Position numbers and translations under genes: made by a program
Assembly: GCA_902605865.1 (NCBI GenBank)
Contig: CACLEJ010000004.1
Location: 62,001 to 126,000, forward strand
Length of the DNA: 64,000 nucleotides
Direction: 5' to 3'
Source: an uncultured Pelagibacteraceae bacterium
Lineage (GTDB): Bacteria > Pseudomonadota > Alphaproteobacteria > Pelagibacterales > Pelagibacteraceae
Notes under the pieces: generated by a model
Databases searched by the model: none
What the model was told of the DNA's origin: nothing
Seen by the model: the letters and a program-made list of their open reading frames with translations, nothing else
Part shown: piece by piece, positions 17,166-25,522 of the stretch
How positions within the stretch are numbered: position 1 is the first letter of the stretch
Layout of the letters: every line of letters starts with the position of its first letter

Positions 17166-18149
17166 TTGATAAAGTATTTTTTCAAACGTCTGATTCAGTC
17201 AGTAATAGTGATGCTTGTTGTATCATTTGTTTCGTTTTCTTTATTTAACTTTGTAGGTGATCCAATTAACAACATGGTTGGTGAAGAAACTTCTGATGAA
17301 GAAAGAGCAGAATTAAGAGAAACTCTTGGACTGACCGATCCAATACATGTTCAATTTTCAAGGTTTGTGGTTAATGCCTCTAAAGGGGAATTTGGAATTT
17401 CATATCAGTTAAGAAGACCAGTTTCAGAATTAATTATTGAAAGATTACCAGCAACTATGGAATTAGTTTTAATTTCTGCATTAATTGCATTAGTTTCAGG
17501 AACATTATTAGGAGTGTACACAGGTATTAATAGAAAAGGTTTTTTGAGTGATTTTATATTGGCCATATCACTCTTAGGAGTATCTCTTCCAACCTTTGTA
17601 ATTGGTATACTTTTTATTTATTTATTTGCAGTAATTTTAGGTGTACTTCCATCTTTTGGAAGAGGAGAGGTGATTGACCTAGGCTTTTGGACTACTGGCC
17701 TTTTAACAGTTTCAGGATTGAAAGCAATTATACTTCCATCTGTAACACTTAGTCTTTTTCAAATGACATATATAATTAGATTAGTAAGAGCTGAGATGAT
17801 GGAAATATTACAAACCGATTATATTAAATTTGCCAGAGCTCGAGGCATAAGTGAAAAAAGTATTAACTATAAACATGCACTAAAAAATGGATTAATCCCT
17901 GTAATAACTATAGCAGGAATAAATATAGGTACGTTAGTTGCTTTCTCAATAATTACTGAAACTGTTTTTCAATGGCCAGGCATGGGATTTTTATTTATTC
18001 AGGCGGTTCAATTCGTAGATATACCAATTATGTCAGCTTATTTAGTATTTATAGCTTTTGTATTTGTGATGATAAATTTCATTGTAGATATTCTATATTA
18101 TTTTATTGATCCAAGAATTCGAGTTAAAGGTGATGCTACAAGTGGATAA
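17166..18149 (+). CDS. ABC transporter permease (DppB/OppB type)
   Basis: A 327-residue inner-membrane permease with six hydrophobic segments. It opens with the typical FFKRLIQSVIVMLVVSFVSFSLFN helix. The cytoplasmic EAA loop is seen as FARARGISEKSINYKHALKN, followed by GLIPVITIAGINIGTLV. The start is TTG at 17166; no ATG lies close enough to include the first helix. It forms a heterodimer with the next permease, whose gene overlaps its end. Family is secure. Confidence 0.92.
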   Translation: MIKYFFKRLIQSVIVMLVVSFVSFSLFNFVGDPINNMVGEETSDEERAELRETLGLTDPIHVQFSRFVVNASKGEFGISYQLRRPVSELIIERLPATMELVLISALIALVSGTLLGVYTGINRKGFLSDFILAISLLGVSLPTFVIGILFIYLFAVILGVLPSFGRGEVIDLGFWTTGLLTVSGLKAIILPSVTLSLFQMTYIIRLVRAEMMEILQTDYIKFARARGISEKSINYKHALKNGLIPVITIAGINIGTLVAFSIITETVFQWPGMGFLFIQAVQFVDIPIMSAYLVFIAFVFVMINFIVDILYYFIDPRIRVKGDATSG

Positions 18150-19071
18150 TAAAACACTAAATTCTTGGGAAAGACTAAGAGATAGCGACATTTACTTTAG
18201 TTTTATTAAATCTCCAACTGCAATTGTATCGTCAGTAATATTATTAATAATTTTCTTTTGTTCTTTTTTTGTTGAGTTTGTAACTCCTCATAACCCTTTT
18301 GACCCTGCATCATTATCTTTAATGGAAGCTTTTACTCCTCCTTCTTGGACTGAAGATGGTATGGCAAAATTTATTCTTGGTACTGATGGACAAGGAAGAG
18401 ATATGCTTTCAACAATATTATATGGTTCAAGAATTTCTTTAATAGTTGGATTTTCTGCAATTATTTTTAGTCTAATTTTAGGTGTCTCCCTAGGTTTAAC
18501 AGCAGGTTACTTTGGTGGAAAATATGAAATGATAGTAATGAGATTAACAGATGTCCAATTAACTGTGCCAAGTATATTAATGGCTTTATTGGTTGATGGA
18601 ATTGCAAGAGGTATCATCTCTAGAGAAATGCACGATGAGATGGCAATATATGTTTTAATTTTTGCTATAGGAATTTCGGAGTGGCCTCAATTTGCAAGAG
18701 TTTCTCGTGCAGCAACCTTAGTAGAAAAAAATAAAGATTATGTTTCAGCTTCATCAATTATAGGTGTTTCAAATTTACTTATTATGTTTAAGCATATATT
18801 GCCAAATATAATGAGACCTATTTTGGTAATAGGCACAATAGGTCTAGCTCTTGCTATAATTGCAGAGTCAACATTGAGCTTTTTGGGAGTGGGCGTTCCT
18901 CCTACAACACCTTCATTGGGCACTTTAATTAGATTAGGAAATGATTTTTTATTTTCAGGTGAATGGTGGATAACATTCTTTCCGGCAATATTCTTAGTTA
19001 TTCTTGCTTTCTCAATTAATTTATTAGGAGATTGGATGAGAGATACGCTTAACCCAAGGCTAAAAAAATGA
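18133..19071 (+). CDS. ABC transporter permease (DppC/OppC type)
   Basis: About 312 residues. An N-terminal membrane segment (IVSSVILLIIFFCSFFVEF) is followed by FILGTDGQGRDMLSTILYGSRISL, the hallmark of DppC proteins, and by five further helices. The EAA-like loop is YVSASSIIGVSNLLIMFKHILPN. The frame is open further upstream to a TTG at 18106. The ATG at 18133 (17-base overlap with the previous gene) is preferred, and a GTG at 18142 is also possible. Its end overlaps the ATPase gene by four bases (ATGA). Confidence 0.9.
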   Translation: MLQVDNKTLNSWERLRDSDIYFSFIKSPTAIVSSVILLIIFFCSFFVEFVTPHNPFDPASLSLMEAFTPPSWTEDGMAKFILGTDGQGRDMLSTILYGSRISLIVGFSAIIFSLILGVSLGLTAGYFGGKYEMIVMRLTDVQLTVPSILMALLVDGIARGIISREMHDEMAIYVLIFAIGISEWPQFARVSRAATLVEKNKDYVSASSIIGVSNLLIMFKHILPNIMRPILVIGTIGLALAIIAESTLSFLGVGVPPTTPSLGTLIRLGNDFLFSGEWWITFFPAIFLVILAFSINLLGDWMRDTLNPRLKK

Positions 19072-20750
19072 CTTTTTTAAAAATAAATAATTTGAGTGTC
19101 GATTATAAAATGAGAAAAGAAACTGTAAATGCTGCAAAGAATATCAATATTGATATAAAAAAAGGTGAAATTGTTGGATTAGTTGGAGAGTCTGGTTCTG
19201 GAAAAAGTACTGTCGCTAATGCCATTGTAAATTTAATTGATGAACCAGGTAAAGTTTCAAGTGGATCAATATTGATGGGAGAAACAAATATCAGCGGAAA
19301 TCCAGAAACAATTGTTCAGTATAGAGGAAAAAAAATTGGATTAATATTTCAAGATCCTCAAACTTCTTTAAATCCAATTTTAACTATTGGCGAACAGCTT
19401 ATAGAAACAATACAGACTCACTTAAATTTAAGTTCAGAAGATGCAAAAAATAAAGCAATTAATCTATTAAAAGAGGTAGGGATCAAGGATGCCGAAAAAA
19501 GGTTTTATAATTACCCTCACCAATTTTCTGGTGGGATGAGACAAAGAGTTGTTATTTCTCTTGCTTTATGTTGCGAGCCTGAATTATTAATTGCAGATGA
19601 ACCAACAACAGCACTAGACGTTTCTATTCAGTCTCAAATTCTAGAATTAATTAAAAGACTAACAAAAGAGAGAAATTTAGCTGTAATACTTATTACTCAC
19701 GATATGGGAGTTATCGCTGAAACTACAGACAGGGTAGCTGTCATGAAAAATGGAGACTTAGTTGAAATAGGTTTAACCAAACAGGTATTGGTTGAGCCTA
19801 AGGAAAAATACACAAAGAGTTTAGTTAGCTCTGTACCACCGACTAATAAAAAAATATCTAGATTTACAATAATAGAAAAAGAGAATGTAAGTGATCAAAA
19901 TAATAACGTTAAAATATTAAACAGATGGTCCAAAAAAATAATTGTTGATCAAAATTTAATAGAAATAAAAAACTTGAGTAAATCTTTTGATGATAGTTTT
20001 TTCACAGAGAATACAAAGAATTCTGTAATGGCTGTAGATGATGTCTCGCTAAATATAAAAGAAGGACAGTCTTTTGGCTTAGTTGGTGAGAGTGGAAGTG
20101 GTAAAACAACAATAGCAAAAATGGTTGTTAATTTGTTTAAGCCTAGTTCTGGAGATATTTATTTTGACAGTGTTAATGTTACCAAAATTAAAAAAAACAA
20201 AGATCTACTTAAATTTAGAAAACAAATTCAAATGATATTTCAGGATCCATTTTCTTCGTTAAATGGAAGACTAAAAGTAAAGGAAATTATTGCAGAACCT
20301 ATTAAACTTCATAATCCAGATATAAAATCTAGTGATTTAGATAGTTATATTCATGATTTATTAGAATCTGTTGAATTAACTCAACAGTCTGCAATCAGAT
20401 ATCCCCATGAATTTTCAGGGGGACAAAGACAAAGAATATCAATAGCAAGGGCACTAGCAACCCAACCAAGACTTCTTGTTTGCGATGAACCTACATCAGC
20501 ATTAGATGTGAGCATTCAAGCTCAAATACTAAACTTATTAAAAGATCTTCAAGAACAGTTAAATCTTACTATTTTATTTATAAGTCACGATTTACCGGTT
20601 GTTAGACAAATGTGTGATAAGATAGCTGTGCTTAAAGACGGAAAATTATGTGAAGTATCCGAAACAGAAGAGCTGTTTAAAAATCCTAAACATAATTATA
20701 CTAAGGAACTACTAAAATTAATGCCAAAAATTGAATCAATTTATAACTAA
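19068..20750 (+). CDS. Dual ABC ATPase (DppD-DppF fusion type)
   Basis: A 560-residue protein with two complete nucleotide-binding domains. Walker A is GESGSGKST at residues 40-48 in the first half and GESGSGKTT in the second. Signature motifs are FSGGMRQR and FSGGQRQR, and the Walker B motifs are LLIADEPT and LLVCDEPTSALD. A less conserved linker of about 50 residues joins the halves near residue 270. Fused ATPases of this kind are common in peptide-type transporters and need no second ATPase gene. It powers the two permeases encoded just before it. Confidence 0.94.
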   Translation: MTFLKINNLSVDYKMRKETVNAAKNINIDIKKGEIVGLVGESGSGKSTVANAIVNLIDEPGKVSSGSILMGETNISGNPETIVQYRGKKIGLIFQDPQTSLNPILTIGEQLIETIQTHLNLSSEDAKNKAINLLKEVGIKDAEKRFYNYPHQFSGGMRQRVVISLALCCEPELLIADEPTTALDVSIQSQILELIKRLTKERNLAVILITHDMGVIAETTDRVAVMKNGDLVEIGLTKQVLVEPKEKYTKSLVSSVPPTNKKISRFTIIEKENVSDQNNNVKILNRWSKKIIVDQNLIEIKNLSKSFDDSFFTENTKNSVMAVDDVSLNIKEGQSFGLVGESGSGKTTIAKMVVNLFKPSSGDIYFDSVNVTKIKKNKDLLKFRKQIQMIFQDPFSSLNGRLKVKEIIAEPIKLHNPDIKSSDLDSYIHDLLESVELTQQSAIRYPHEFSGGQRQRISIARALATQPRLLVCDEPTSALDVSIQAQILNLLKDLQEQLNLTILFISHDLPVVRQMCDKIAVLKDGKLCEVSETEELFKNPKHNYTKELLKLMPKIESIYN

Positions 20751-20762
20751 AAGGAGAAAACT

Positions 20763-21155
20763 ATGACAATATTTAAAAAAATTTCTGAAAATGAGGCTAC
20801 TGGTAAAGTAAAAGAAATTTTTGATGAAATAAAAGAAGCACGACAAATAACAGAAATTCCAAATTTTTGGAAAACTATGGCTAATAGTCCGGAAACATTA
20901 GAAAGAACCTGGAGATCATTACAGCAAGTAATGGGAAAAGGTGAATTAGATCCTGCTGTAAAGGAACTTATTTATGTTGCAGTTTCAATTACAAACAATT
21001 GCGAATATTGTATTAAATCTCATTCTCTAGCTGCCAGAAAAAAAGGTGCGACAGATGGAATGATAAACGAAATGATCGCAATTGTAGGAATGGCAAATGA
21101 AACAAATCGTTTAGTTGAAGGTTATCAGGTAGAAGTAGACGACTTTTTAAAATAA
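20763..21155 (+). CDS. AhpD-like / carboxymuconolactone decarboxylase family protein
   Basis: A 130-residue protein with the AhpD-type active site Cys80-x-x-Cys83 and His87 (NCEYCIKSHS). A strong ribosome site (AAGGAG) lies before the start. Members are small helical proteins with peroxidase or disulfide-reductase activity; some act as gamma-carboxymuconolactone decarboxylases. The intact CxxC and histidine favour the redox role. It follows the ABC operon by 12 bases and may be cotranscribed with it, although its own ribosome site suggests extra output. Confidence 0.87.
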   Translation: MTIFKKISENEATGKVKEIFDEIKEARQITEIPNFWKTMANSPETLERTWRSLQQVMGKGELDPAVKELIYVAVSITNNCEYCIKSHSLAARKKGATDGMINEMIAIVGMANETNRLVEGYQVEVDDFLK

Positions 21156-21156
21156 A

Positions 21157-21501
21157 ATGAATTTTGATTTTGTTTACAAAATATGTACAAAATCTGAGTG
21201 GAGTGAGGCAAAACAAAATAATATTTTTAAAGGCACTGCATTAGATTTAAAAGATGGTTATATCCATTTCTCAGATAAAGATCAGATCAAGCAAACACTC
21301 AACAAGTTTTATAAGAAACAATCTAATCTAATAATACTTAAAGTAGATGCATTTAAATTAAAAAATTTAGTTTGGGAGCAATCAACTGATGGTAATATGT
21401 TTCCACATTTATACTCAGATCTAGATTTAGATTTTGTAGTTAAAGAATATATGATTGATTTAAAAGATGACGGTAAGCATGATCTGCCAGACGAGTTTTA
21501 A
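21157..21501 (+). CDS. DUF952 family protein
   Basis: A 114-residue cytoplasmic protein with DUF952 signatures: an N-terminal VYKICTKSEWSEAK, the central GYIHFSDKDQIKQTL and the late segment FPHLYSDLDL. It begins one base after the AhpD-like stop, so the two are coupled. DUF952 proteins have an ADP-ribosyl-transferase-like fold according to family descriptions, but no function is established. No catalytic claim is made here. Confidence 0.8.
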   Translation: MNFDFVYKICTKSEWSEAKQNNIFKGTALDLKDGYIHFSDKDQIKQTLNKFYKKQSNLIILKVDAFKLKNLVWEQSTDGNMFPHLYSDLDLDFVVKEYMIDLKDDGKHDLPDEF

Positions 21502-21504
21502 TGT

Positions 21505-21840
21505 TTAATTTGATTTTCCAACTAAATTAACAATTAAAACTCCAGATATAATTAATATTAGACCTATAATTGTAAAAAAGTCGGGAATTTGGTTAAATTT
21601 ATAAATACCAACAACTGAAGTAGCTATTATACATAAGCCTGCAAATGAAGCATAAGTTACGCCAACAGGAATAGTTTTCATAACTAAAGAAAGCGTATAC
21701 ATGCAAGCAACTATTGTTATTGCTGTAAAGACACTTGGTAAAAATATTGTAAAACCATTTGCAGCTTTGGCAAAACCATTTGATGCTGTGCCAAGGGCAA
21801 CTGCAATAATTAAAATTATATAAGCAGTTAAATTACTCAT
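21505..21840 (-). CDS. SMR family membrane protein lacking the TM1 glutamate
   Basis: A 111-residue protein with four hydrophobic helices and the small multidrug resistance pattern (NGFT near 28-31, MKTIPVGVTYASFAGLC near 56-72, LILIISGVLIVNL at the end). Gapless alignment through the shared lysine and GFT places Gly17 where EmrE has its essential Glu14, and no acidic residue exists in the first helix. Without that proton- and drug-coupling residue, ordinary drug/proton antiport is unlikely. A same-length paralogue with the same substitution lies at 50631-50966. It converges with the DUF952 gene. Confidence 0.85.
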   Translation of the reverse strand: MSNLTAYIILIIAVALGTASNGFAKAANGFTIFLPSVFTAITIVACMYTLSLVMKTIPVGVTYASFAGLCIIATSVVGIYKFNQIPDFFTIIGLILIISGVLIVNLVGKSN

Positions 21841-21888
21841 AATTAAAGAATAATATATCCTTAATTAATATCTACAAACTTTTCTAAT

Positions 21889-22386
21889 TTATTTAAATGT
21901 TATAGGACCGACCATTCCACTTTCGTAGTGACCAGGAATATTACATGCCATTTCTAAAGAAATATCTTTTGAAAATTTCCAAATAATTTCTCCTGTTTTA
22001 TTTGGCTCTAGCATTACACTATTTGCGTGTTTGTGGCCCAATGAATGATCTTTTTTAGACATTTCTTTCATTTTTTTATGATCAATTCGGTCACCTAAAA
22101 GAATATCGTGTTCAATTAATCTTGCCATTTCGGGTTGGTGATCAATATGCATCTTTTTAGTGCCAATATTATATTCATGCACTAGTTCACCTAAATTTTT
22201 AACAATTATTTTTACTGTTTCACCTTTTTTAACTTGAATTGAACTTGGTTCATAATAATTGTCATACATCTTTACTTCTATTACTCTTGTAACATCATTT
22301 GGATCGCCTTTAGATCCAATCATCTTCATTGAAGCTGCATTTGAATTAAAGGCGATAAAAATAAATAAAAGTATTAGTTTTTTCAT
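21889..22386 (-). CDS. Exported cupredoxin with His/Met-rich insert
   Basis: A 165-residue protein with a signal peptide (residues 1-17, SNA cut). The type 1 copper ligands are visible: His70 (ELVHEYN), Cys148, His153 and Met158 (ACNIPGHYESGM). Between the ligand groups, residues 78-122 form an insert with seven His and several Met (for example HKHANSVM), as in proteins that pick up or pass on copper. Likely a periplasmic copper carrier or electron carrier. Its start overlaps the stop of the NTF2-like gene upstream by one base, so it is probably the last gene of that operon. Confidence 0.87.
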   Translation of the reverse strand: MKKLILLFIFIAFNSNAASMKMIGSKGDPNDVTRVIEVKMYDNYYEPSSIQVKKGETVKIIVKNLGELVHEYNIGTKKMHIDHQPEMARLIEHDILLGDRIDHKKMKEMSKKDHSLGHKHANSVMLEPNKTGEIIWKFSKDISLEMACNIPGHYESGMVGPITFK

Positions 22387-22706
22387 TATTTAGGCATTGG
22401 TGTTGCGCCAGTCTCTAAACTCATGATTTTTCCATTATCATATTTGTAGACTGCCATTACTGCTTCTGTATTTCCATCATCAAATGTTACGAATGCATGG
22501 TGTACACCTACTTCATCATTTTCATATACAACTCGTGTATCTCTTTGGTTGATATCTCCGCTCATAGCCCATTTGATCACGTCAGCCTTACCTAAAGTGT
22601 TTCCTGATTTATGCATTTTGAATTTGAAATCATCATGCAAAAGTTCATTCATCGCTGCCTCGTCTTTATTTTTCAATGCAGCGCTGTATTTTTCTAAAAT
22701 TGACAT
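22386..22706 (-). CDS. Small NTF2-like (SnoaL-type) protein, copy A
   Basis: A 106-residue cytoplasmic protein that fits the minimal NTF2-like fold: helix MSILEKYSAALKNKD, LLHDDFKF, then strands ending in FDDGNTEAVMAVYKYDNGKI and an ETGATPMPK tail. It shares its first six residues, the DGNTEA motif and the ETGAT tail with the gene at 23728-24054, so the two are recent paralogues. NTF2-like pockets bind small molecules. No catalytic residues can be named. It lies in a same-strand series of tiny genes. Confidence 0.8.
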   Translation of the reverse strand: MSILEKYSAALKNKDEAAMNELLHDDFKFKMHKSGNTLGKADVIKWAMSGDINQRDTRVVYENDEVGVHHAFVTFDDGNTEAVMAVYKYDNGKIMSLETGATPMPK

Positions 22707-22740
22707 ATTAATCTCCTAATTTCCTATTAATTTATTATGT

Positions 22741-23028
22741 TTATATACCATCAACAACTACAGAATTTGACACAGCATTGTCGTGTCTTATTTGCCTAAT
22801 TGGTTTATATTCCTCAGAATTATACCATTCCATTGCCTTTTCTCTTGATGGAAATTTAATTACAATATTTCTTTCATTTGGCCAATCACCTTCTATTATA
22901 TTCATTTCTCCACCTCTAACTAAATATTCCCCACCAAATTTTTCAACAACAGATTTTACCTTCGAAACATATTCTTTATAATTTTCAGGGTTGTTAACAG
23001 TTATGTTTGCCAATAGATATGCGCTCAC
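22741..23028 (-). CDS. DUF1330 family protein
   Basis: A 95-residue ferredoxin-like alpha/beta protein of the DUF1330 type. It shows the typical pattern YLLANITVNNPENYKEYV, GGEYLVRGG and the FPSREKAMEWYNSEEYKPI helix with RQIRHDNA. The family belongs to the dimeric alpha-beta barrel group, and its function is unknown. A ribosome site (AAAGGAGG, 23033-23040 on this strand) precedes it. It is the third gene of the small-protein series, read from 24437 leftwards after the GYD protein. Confidence 0.85.
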   Translation of the reverse strand: MSAYLLANITVNNPENYKEYVSKVKSVVEKFGGEYLVRGGEMNIIEGDWPNERNIVIKFPSREKAMEWYNSEEYKPIRQIRHDNAVSNSVVVDGI

Positions 23029-23058
23029 GAAACCTCCTTTTTATAAGTAAATTTTAAT

Positions 23059-23382
23059 TTATTCTGCAGGTTTAATAACAGACTTTGTAGCATCTGCAGC
23101 ATTTTTAAAAGCTTTATTGTAGTCAATAACTTCATGTACCATCAAATCATCCATTAGACCTGAATTTTTAAAAGCAATCTTCAAGGCAAGTGCTTGCTCA
23201 TAATCTCCTTCTACACATGAAATAACATCAAATCTACCTCTTACCCATTCATAGCTGATCAATTTTAAACCAGCCGCCTCGGTAACTTTCTTAGTCGATG
23301 CATATCTATCTGCAGAAGGATCATTTTGCATTCTTTTCATTAATTCTGCACTTATTTTGCCAATCAAATAAAATCTTGCCAT
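23059..23382 (-). CDS. GYD-domain-like small protein
   Basis: About 107 residues. The segment AAGLKLISYEWVRGRFDVISCVEGDYEQALAL has the GRYD-type turn of GYD domain proteins, another branch of the dimeric alpha-beta barrel fold. The frame extends to a TTG at 23394, but the ATG at 23382 follows the stop of the upstream gene by one base and gives the usual MARFYLIGK beginning. No function is established for the family. Its place between other alpha/beta barrel proteins suggests a shared role. Confidence 0.75.
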   Translation of the reverse strand: MARFYLIGKISAELMKRMQNDPSADRYASTKKVTEAAGLKLISYEWVRGRFDVISCVEGDYEQALALKIAFKNSGLMDDLMVHEVIDYNKAFKNAADATKSVIKPAE

Positions 23383-23383
23383 A

Positions 23384-23674
23384 TTACATTTCAACTTTTG
23401 TTAAATCCCAAGCAGTCATTTTGATAACACATTCATCATAAATTTCTTTTCCAACTGGATGTGTACCAGATATTAGTTCTTTCATTTTTTCCTCATTGTG
23501 AACAAATACCTTAAACATAACACCGCTTTTGTCAGGTATTACCGCTCCTACTGTTTTTTCAGGATAAGCTGCAGATTTTCTTACACTCATGCCTTCATCT
23601 GACTGCATCCATCCCATAAACTTTTCAAACTTGCCTTCTTTTAATTCTGCAAGCACTAACATTTCTTTTTCCAT
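23384..23674 (-). CDS. Unrecognised 96-residue protein in small-protein operon
   Basis: No family is recognised with confidence. The 96 residues are soluble, with no signal peptide, and the pattern of strand (MLVLAELKEG), helix (KFEKFMGWMQSDEGM), strand (GAVIPDKSGVMFKVFVHN), helix and strand would suit a ferredoxin-like alpha/beta barrel monomer like its two neighbours. A ribosome site of the GGGG type lies just upstream. It is cotranscribed with the GYD-like gene, which starts one base after its stop. Confidence 0.7.
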   Translation of the reverse strand: MEKEMLVLAELKEGKFEKFMGWMQSDEGMSVRKSAAYPEKTVGAVIPDKSGVMFKVFVHNEEKMKELISGTHPVGKEIYDECVIKMTAWDLTKVEM

Positions 23675-23727
23675 TTATTCCCCCTTTTTTTTATTTATTA
23701 TTTTAAATCAATCTTATGATTATTCAA

Positions 23728-24054
23728 TTATTTTGGTAATTTGGTTGCACCTGTCTCGACTTCAATGATTTTACCGTCTTTAAACTTCCAACAACACATC
23801 AAAGCTTCAGTATTTCCATCTTGATAAGTAACATATGAATGATCAAAACCAATTTCATCATTCTCAAAAAGGATCCTGTATTTTGCGGGACTCATCATAC
23901 CTTTGCTTACAGCTTCAACCATACCTGTCTTACCCATATGGACATATTCTCCTTTAAGATGGGAAAACATTTTGTAGTCATCGTGCACCAGCTCACCAGC
24001 TGCTGCACCATCTTTTTCCATGATTGCTTTGTTTAGTTTTTCTAAAATTGACAT
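23728..24054 (-). CDS. Small NTF2-like (SnoaL-type) protein, copy B
   Basis: A 108-residue paralogue of the protein at 22386-22706. Shared features are the N-terminus MSILEK, HDDYK near residue 26, NDEIGFDHSYVTYQDGNTEA and the C-terminal ETGATKLPK. It fits the minimal NTF2-like fold with a hydrophobic pocket. No active-site residues can be assigned. It follows the third NTF2-like gene by eight bases and probably shares its transcript. The divergence between copies A and B suggests different ligands or a heteromer. Confidence 0.8.
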   Translation of the reverse strand: MSILEKLNKAIMEKDGAAAGELVHDDYKMFSHLKGEYVHMGKTGMVEAVSKGMMSPAKYRILFENDEIGFDHSYVTYQDGNTEALMCCWKFKDGKIIEVETGATKLPK

Positions 24055-24062
24055 TCTGTTCC

Positions 24063-24437
24063 TTACTTCTTCATTGCATTGAACATGCTTAGTGTATCGT
24101 CAAAAGCAATAAACATTGTCAGTTTACCATCATCGCCTACTTCAAAGTAATGACCAAAAATAGTATCCATGCCATCTGCCTTAGCAGTTGCCTTAACAAA
24201 AACTTTGTTTCCCTCGCTAATCATCATATCTGGTGTTACTGAAAAATTACTCCAAAGTTGTGGTACTTGCATCATAGTTTTCATATATGCTTCTTTGCCT
24301 TTATGAGTTCCTGACATTGGATGTTTATCTCCGGGATAAATCCAAGTGATATCATCATGTACCATATCCATAAATGCCTCCATTTCTCCTTTTCCAAAAA
24401 GTTCATATCCTTTTTTAACTACTTCTTTTGCGTCCAT
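24063..24437 (-). CDS. SnoaL-like (NTF2-like) protein, 124 residues
   Basis: A more classical SnoaL-type protein: helix VVKKGYELFGKGEMEAFMDMV, then HDDITWIYPGDKHPMSGTHKGKEA, and a final strand region TMFIAFDDTLSMFNAMKK. A strong ribosome site (AAAGGAG) precedes the start. It is the first gene of the leftward series that ends with the cupredoxin. Members of the family act as cyclases, isomerases or hydrolases, or simply bind ligands. Nothing here picks out one of these. Confidence 0.82.
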   Translation of the reverse strand: MDAKEVVKKGYELFGKGEMEAFMDMVHDDITWIYPGDKHPMSGTHKGKEAYMKTMMQVPQLWSNFSVTPDMMISEGNKVFVKATAKADGMDTIFGHYFEVGDDGKLTMFIAFDDTLSMFNAMKK

Positions 24438-24520
24438 AAAATCTCCTTTAATTTTTTTTGTATTAAATTTTATTATAAGATAGAAATGTAATGAATTTAT
24501 TACAGTACTGGTATGCGTGA

Positions 24521-25522
24521 TTATATCCAGTGAGGATAGGGAAGACCTTTTTCTTTTAAAAAAGATTTATTAAACATCTTAGAGTTGTATTTATCAGATT
24601 TATCACAAAGTATTGTTACGATCGTTTTACCTGGACCTAAAAGTTTACCCAATCTTATTGCTCCAGCAATGTTTACACCACAACTAGTTCCTAAACTTAA
24701 ACCTTCTTTTTCAATCAAATCGAACAGAACAGGTAATGACTCATGGTCACTTATTGAAAATGCTCCATCAATATTTGCTTTTGCAAAATTTGCAGTAACT
24801 CTACTAGATCCAATACCTTCTGTAATTGAACCTCCCTCACTTTTTAATTCACCATTTTCAATGTAATTATAAAGAGATGAGCCAGTTGGATCCGATAAAT
24901 ATATTTTAATATCTTTATTCTTTTCTTTTAAAAAACTGCTTACTCCTGCAATTGTACCACCAGTACCAGATGAACATACAAAACCATCAATTTTGCCGTC
25001 AGTTTGCTCCCATATTTCTGGTCCAGTTGTTTCATAATGACCTTTAGAATTAGCAGTATTGTCAAATTGATTAGCCCAAACTACACCGTGATTGTTACTA
25101 CTCTTCAATTCATCAGCCAATCTTCCTGCATATTTTACAAAGTTATTTTCATCTTTATATGGTTTTGGTGGAACCAATCTTAAATCAGCTCCAATATTTC
25201 TTAATAAATCTTTTTTTTCTTGTGTTTGATTATCGTTCATTACGATAATAGTTTTATAACCAATAGAATTTCCTAAAAGACATAACCCAATCCCAGTATT
25301 ACCAGCAGTTCCCTCAACAATTGTTCCACCTTTTGAAATTAATTTTTTTTCCTCAGCATCTCTTATTAATGCTAAAGCTGCTCTATCTTTTACAGAGCCA
25401 CCTGGATTAAGGTACTCTGCTTTTCCATAAATATTACAACCAGTAATTTCTGATGCGGCTTTTAATTTAAATAGAGGAGTATTTCCTATTGCTTCGACAA
25501 AATTATTTTGTAAAGTTTTCAT
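24521..25522 (-). CDS. cysK: Cysteine synthase A (O-acetylserine sulfhydrylase)
   Basis: A 333-residue PLP enzyme. The cofactor lysine is Lys45 in [10 protein letters not shown] and the substrate loop is [11 protein letters not shown]. The phosphate-binding glycine loop is [10 protein letters not shown]. It makes cysteine from O-acetylserine and sulfide. The EGTAGNTG form replaces the more common EPTSGNTG and is seen in a CysK subgroup of proteobacteria. Its start overlaps the stop of the serine acetyltransferase gene by four bases, so acetylserine supply and use are coupled. Cystathionine beta-synthase-like activity is a less likely alternative. Confidence 0.92.
   Translation of the reverse strand: MKTLQNNFVEAIGNTPLFKLKAASEITGCNIYGKAEYLNPGGSVKDRAALALIRDAEEKKLISKGGTIVEGTAGNTGIGLCLLGNSIGYKTIIVMNDNQTQEKKDLLRNIGADLRLVPPKPYKDENNFVKYAGRLADELKSSNNHGVVWANQFDNTANSKGHYETTGPEIWEQTDGKIDGFVCSSGTGGTIAGVSSFLKEKNKDIKIYLSDPTGSSLYNYIENGELKSEGGSITEGIGSSRVTANFAKANIDGAFSISDHESLPVLFDLIEKEGLSLGTSCGVNIAGAIRLGKLLGPGKTIVTILCDKSDKYNSKMFNKSFLKEKGLPYPHWI

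Noticed and set aside
19068..20750. Fusion of two ABC ATPases as a novelty
   Set aside because: DppD-DppF type fusions are common in peptide and opine transporters, so this is ordinary.
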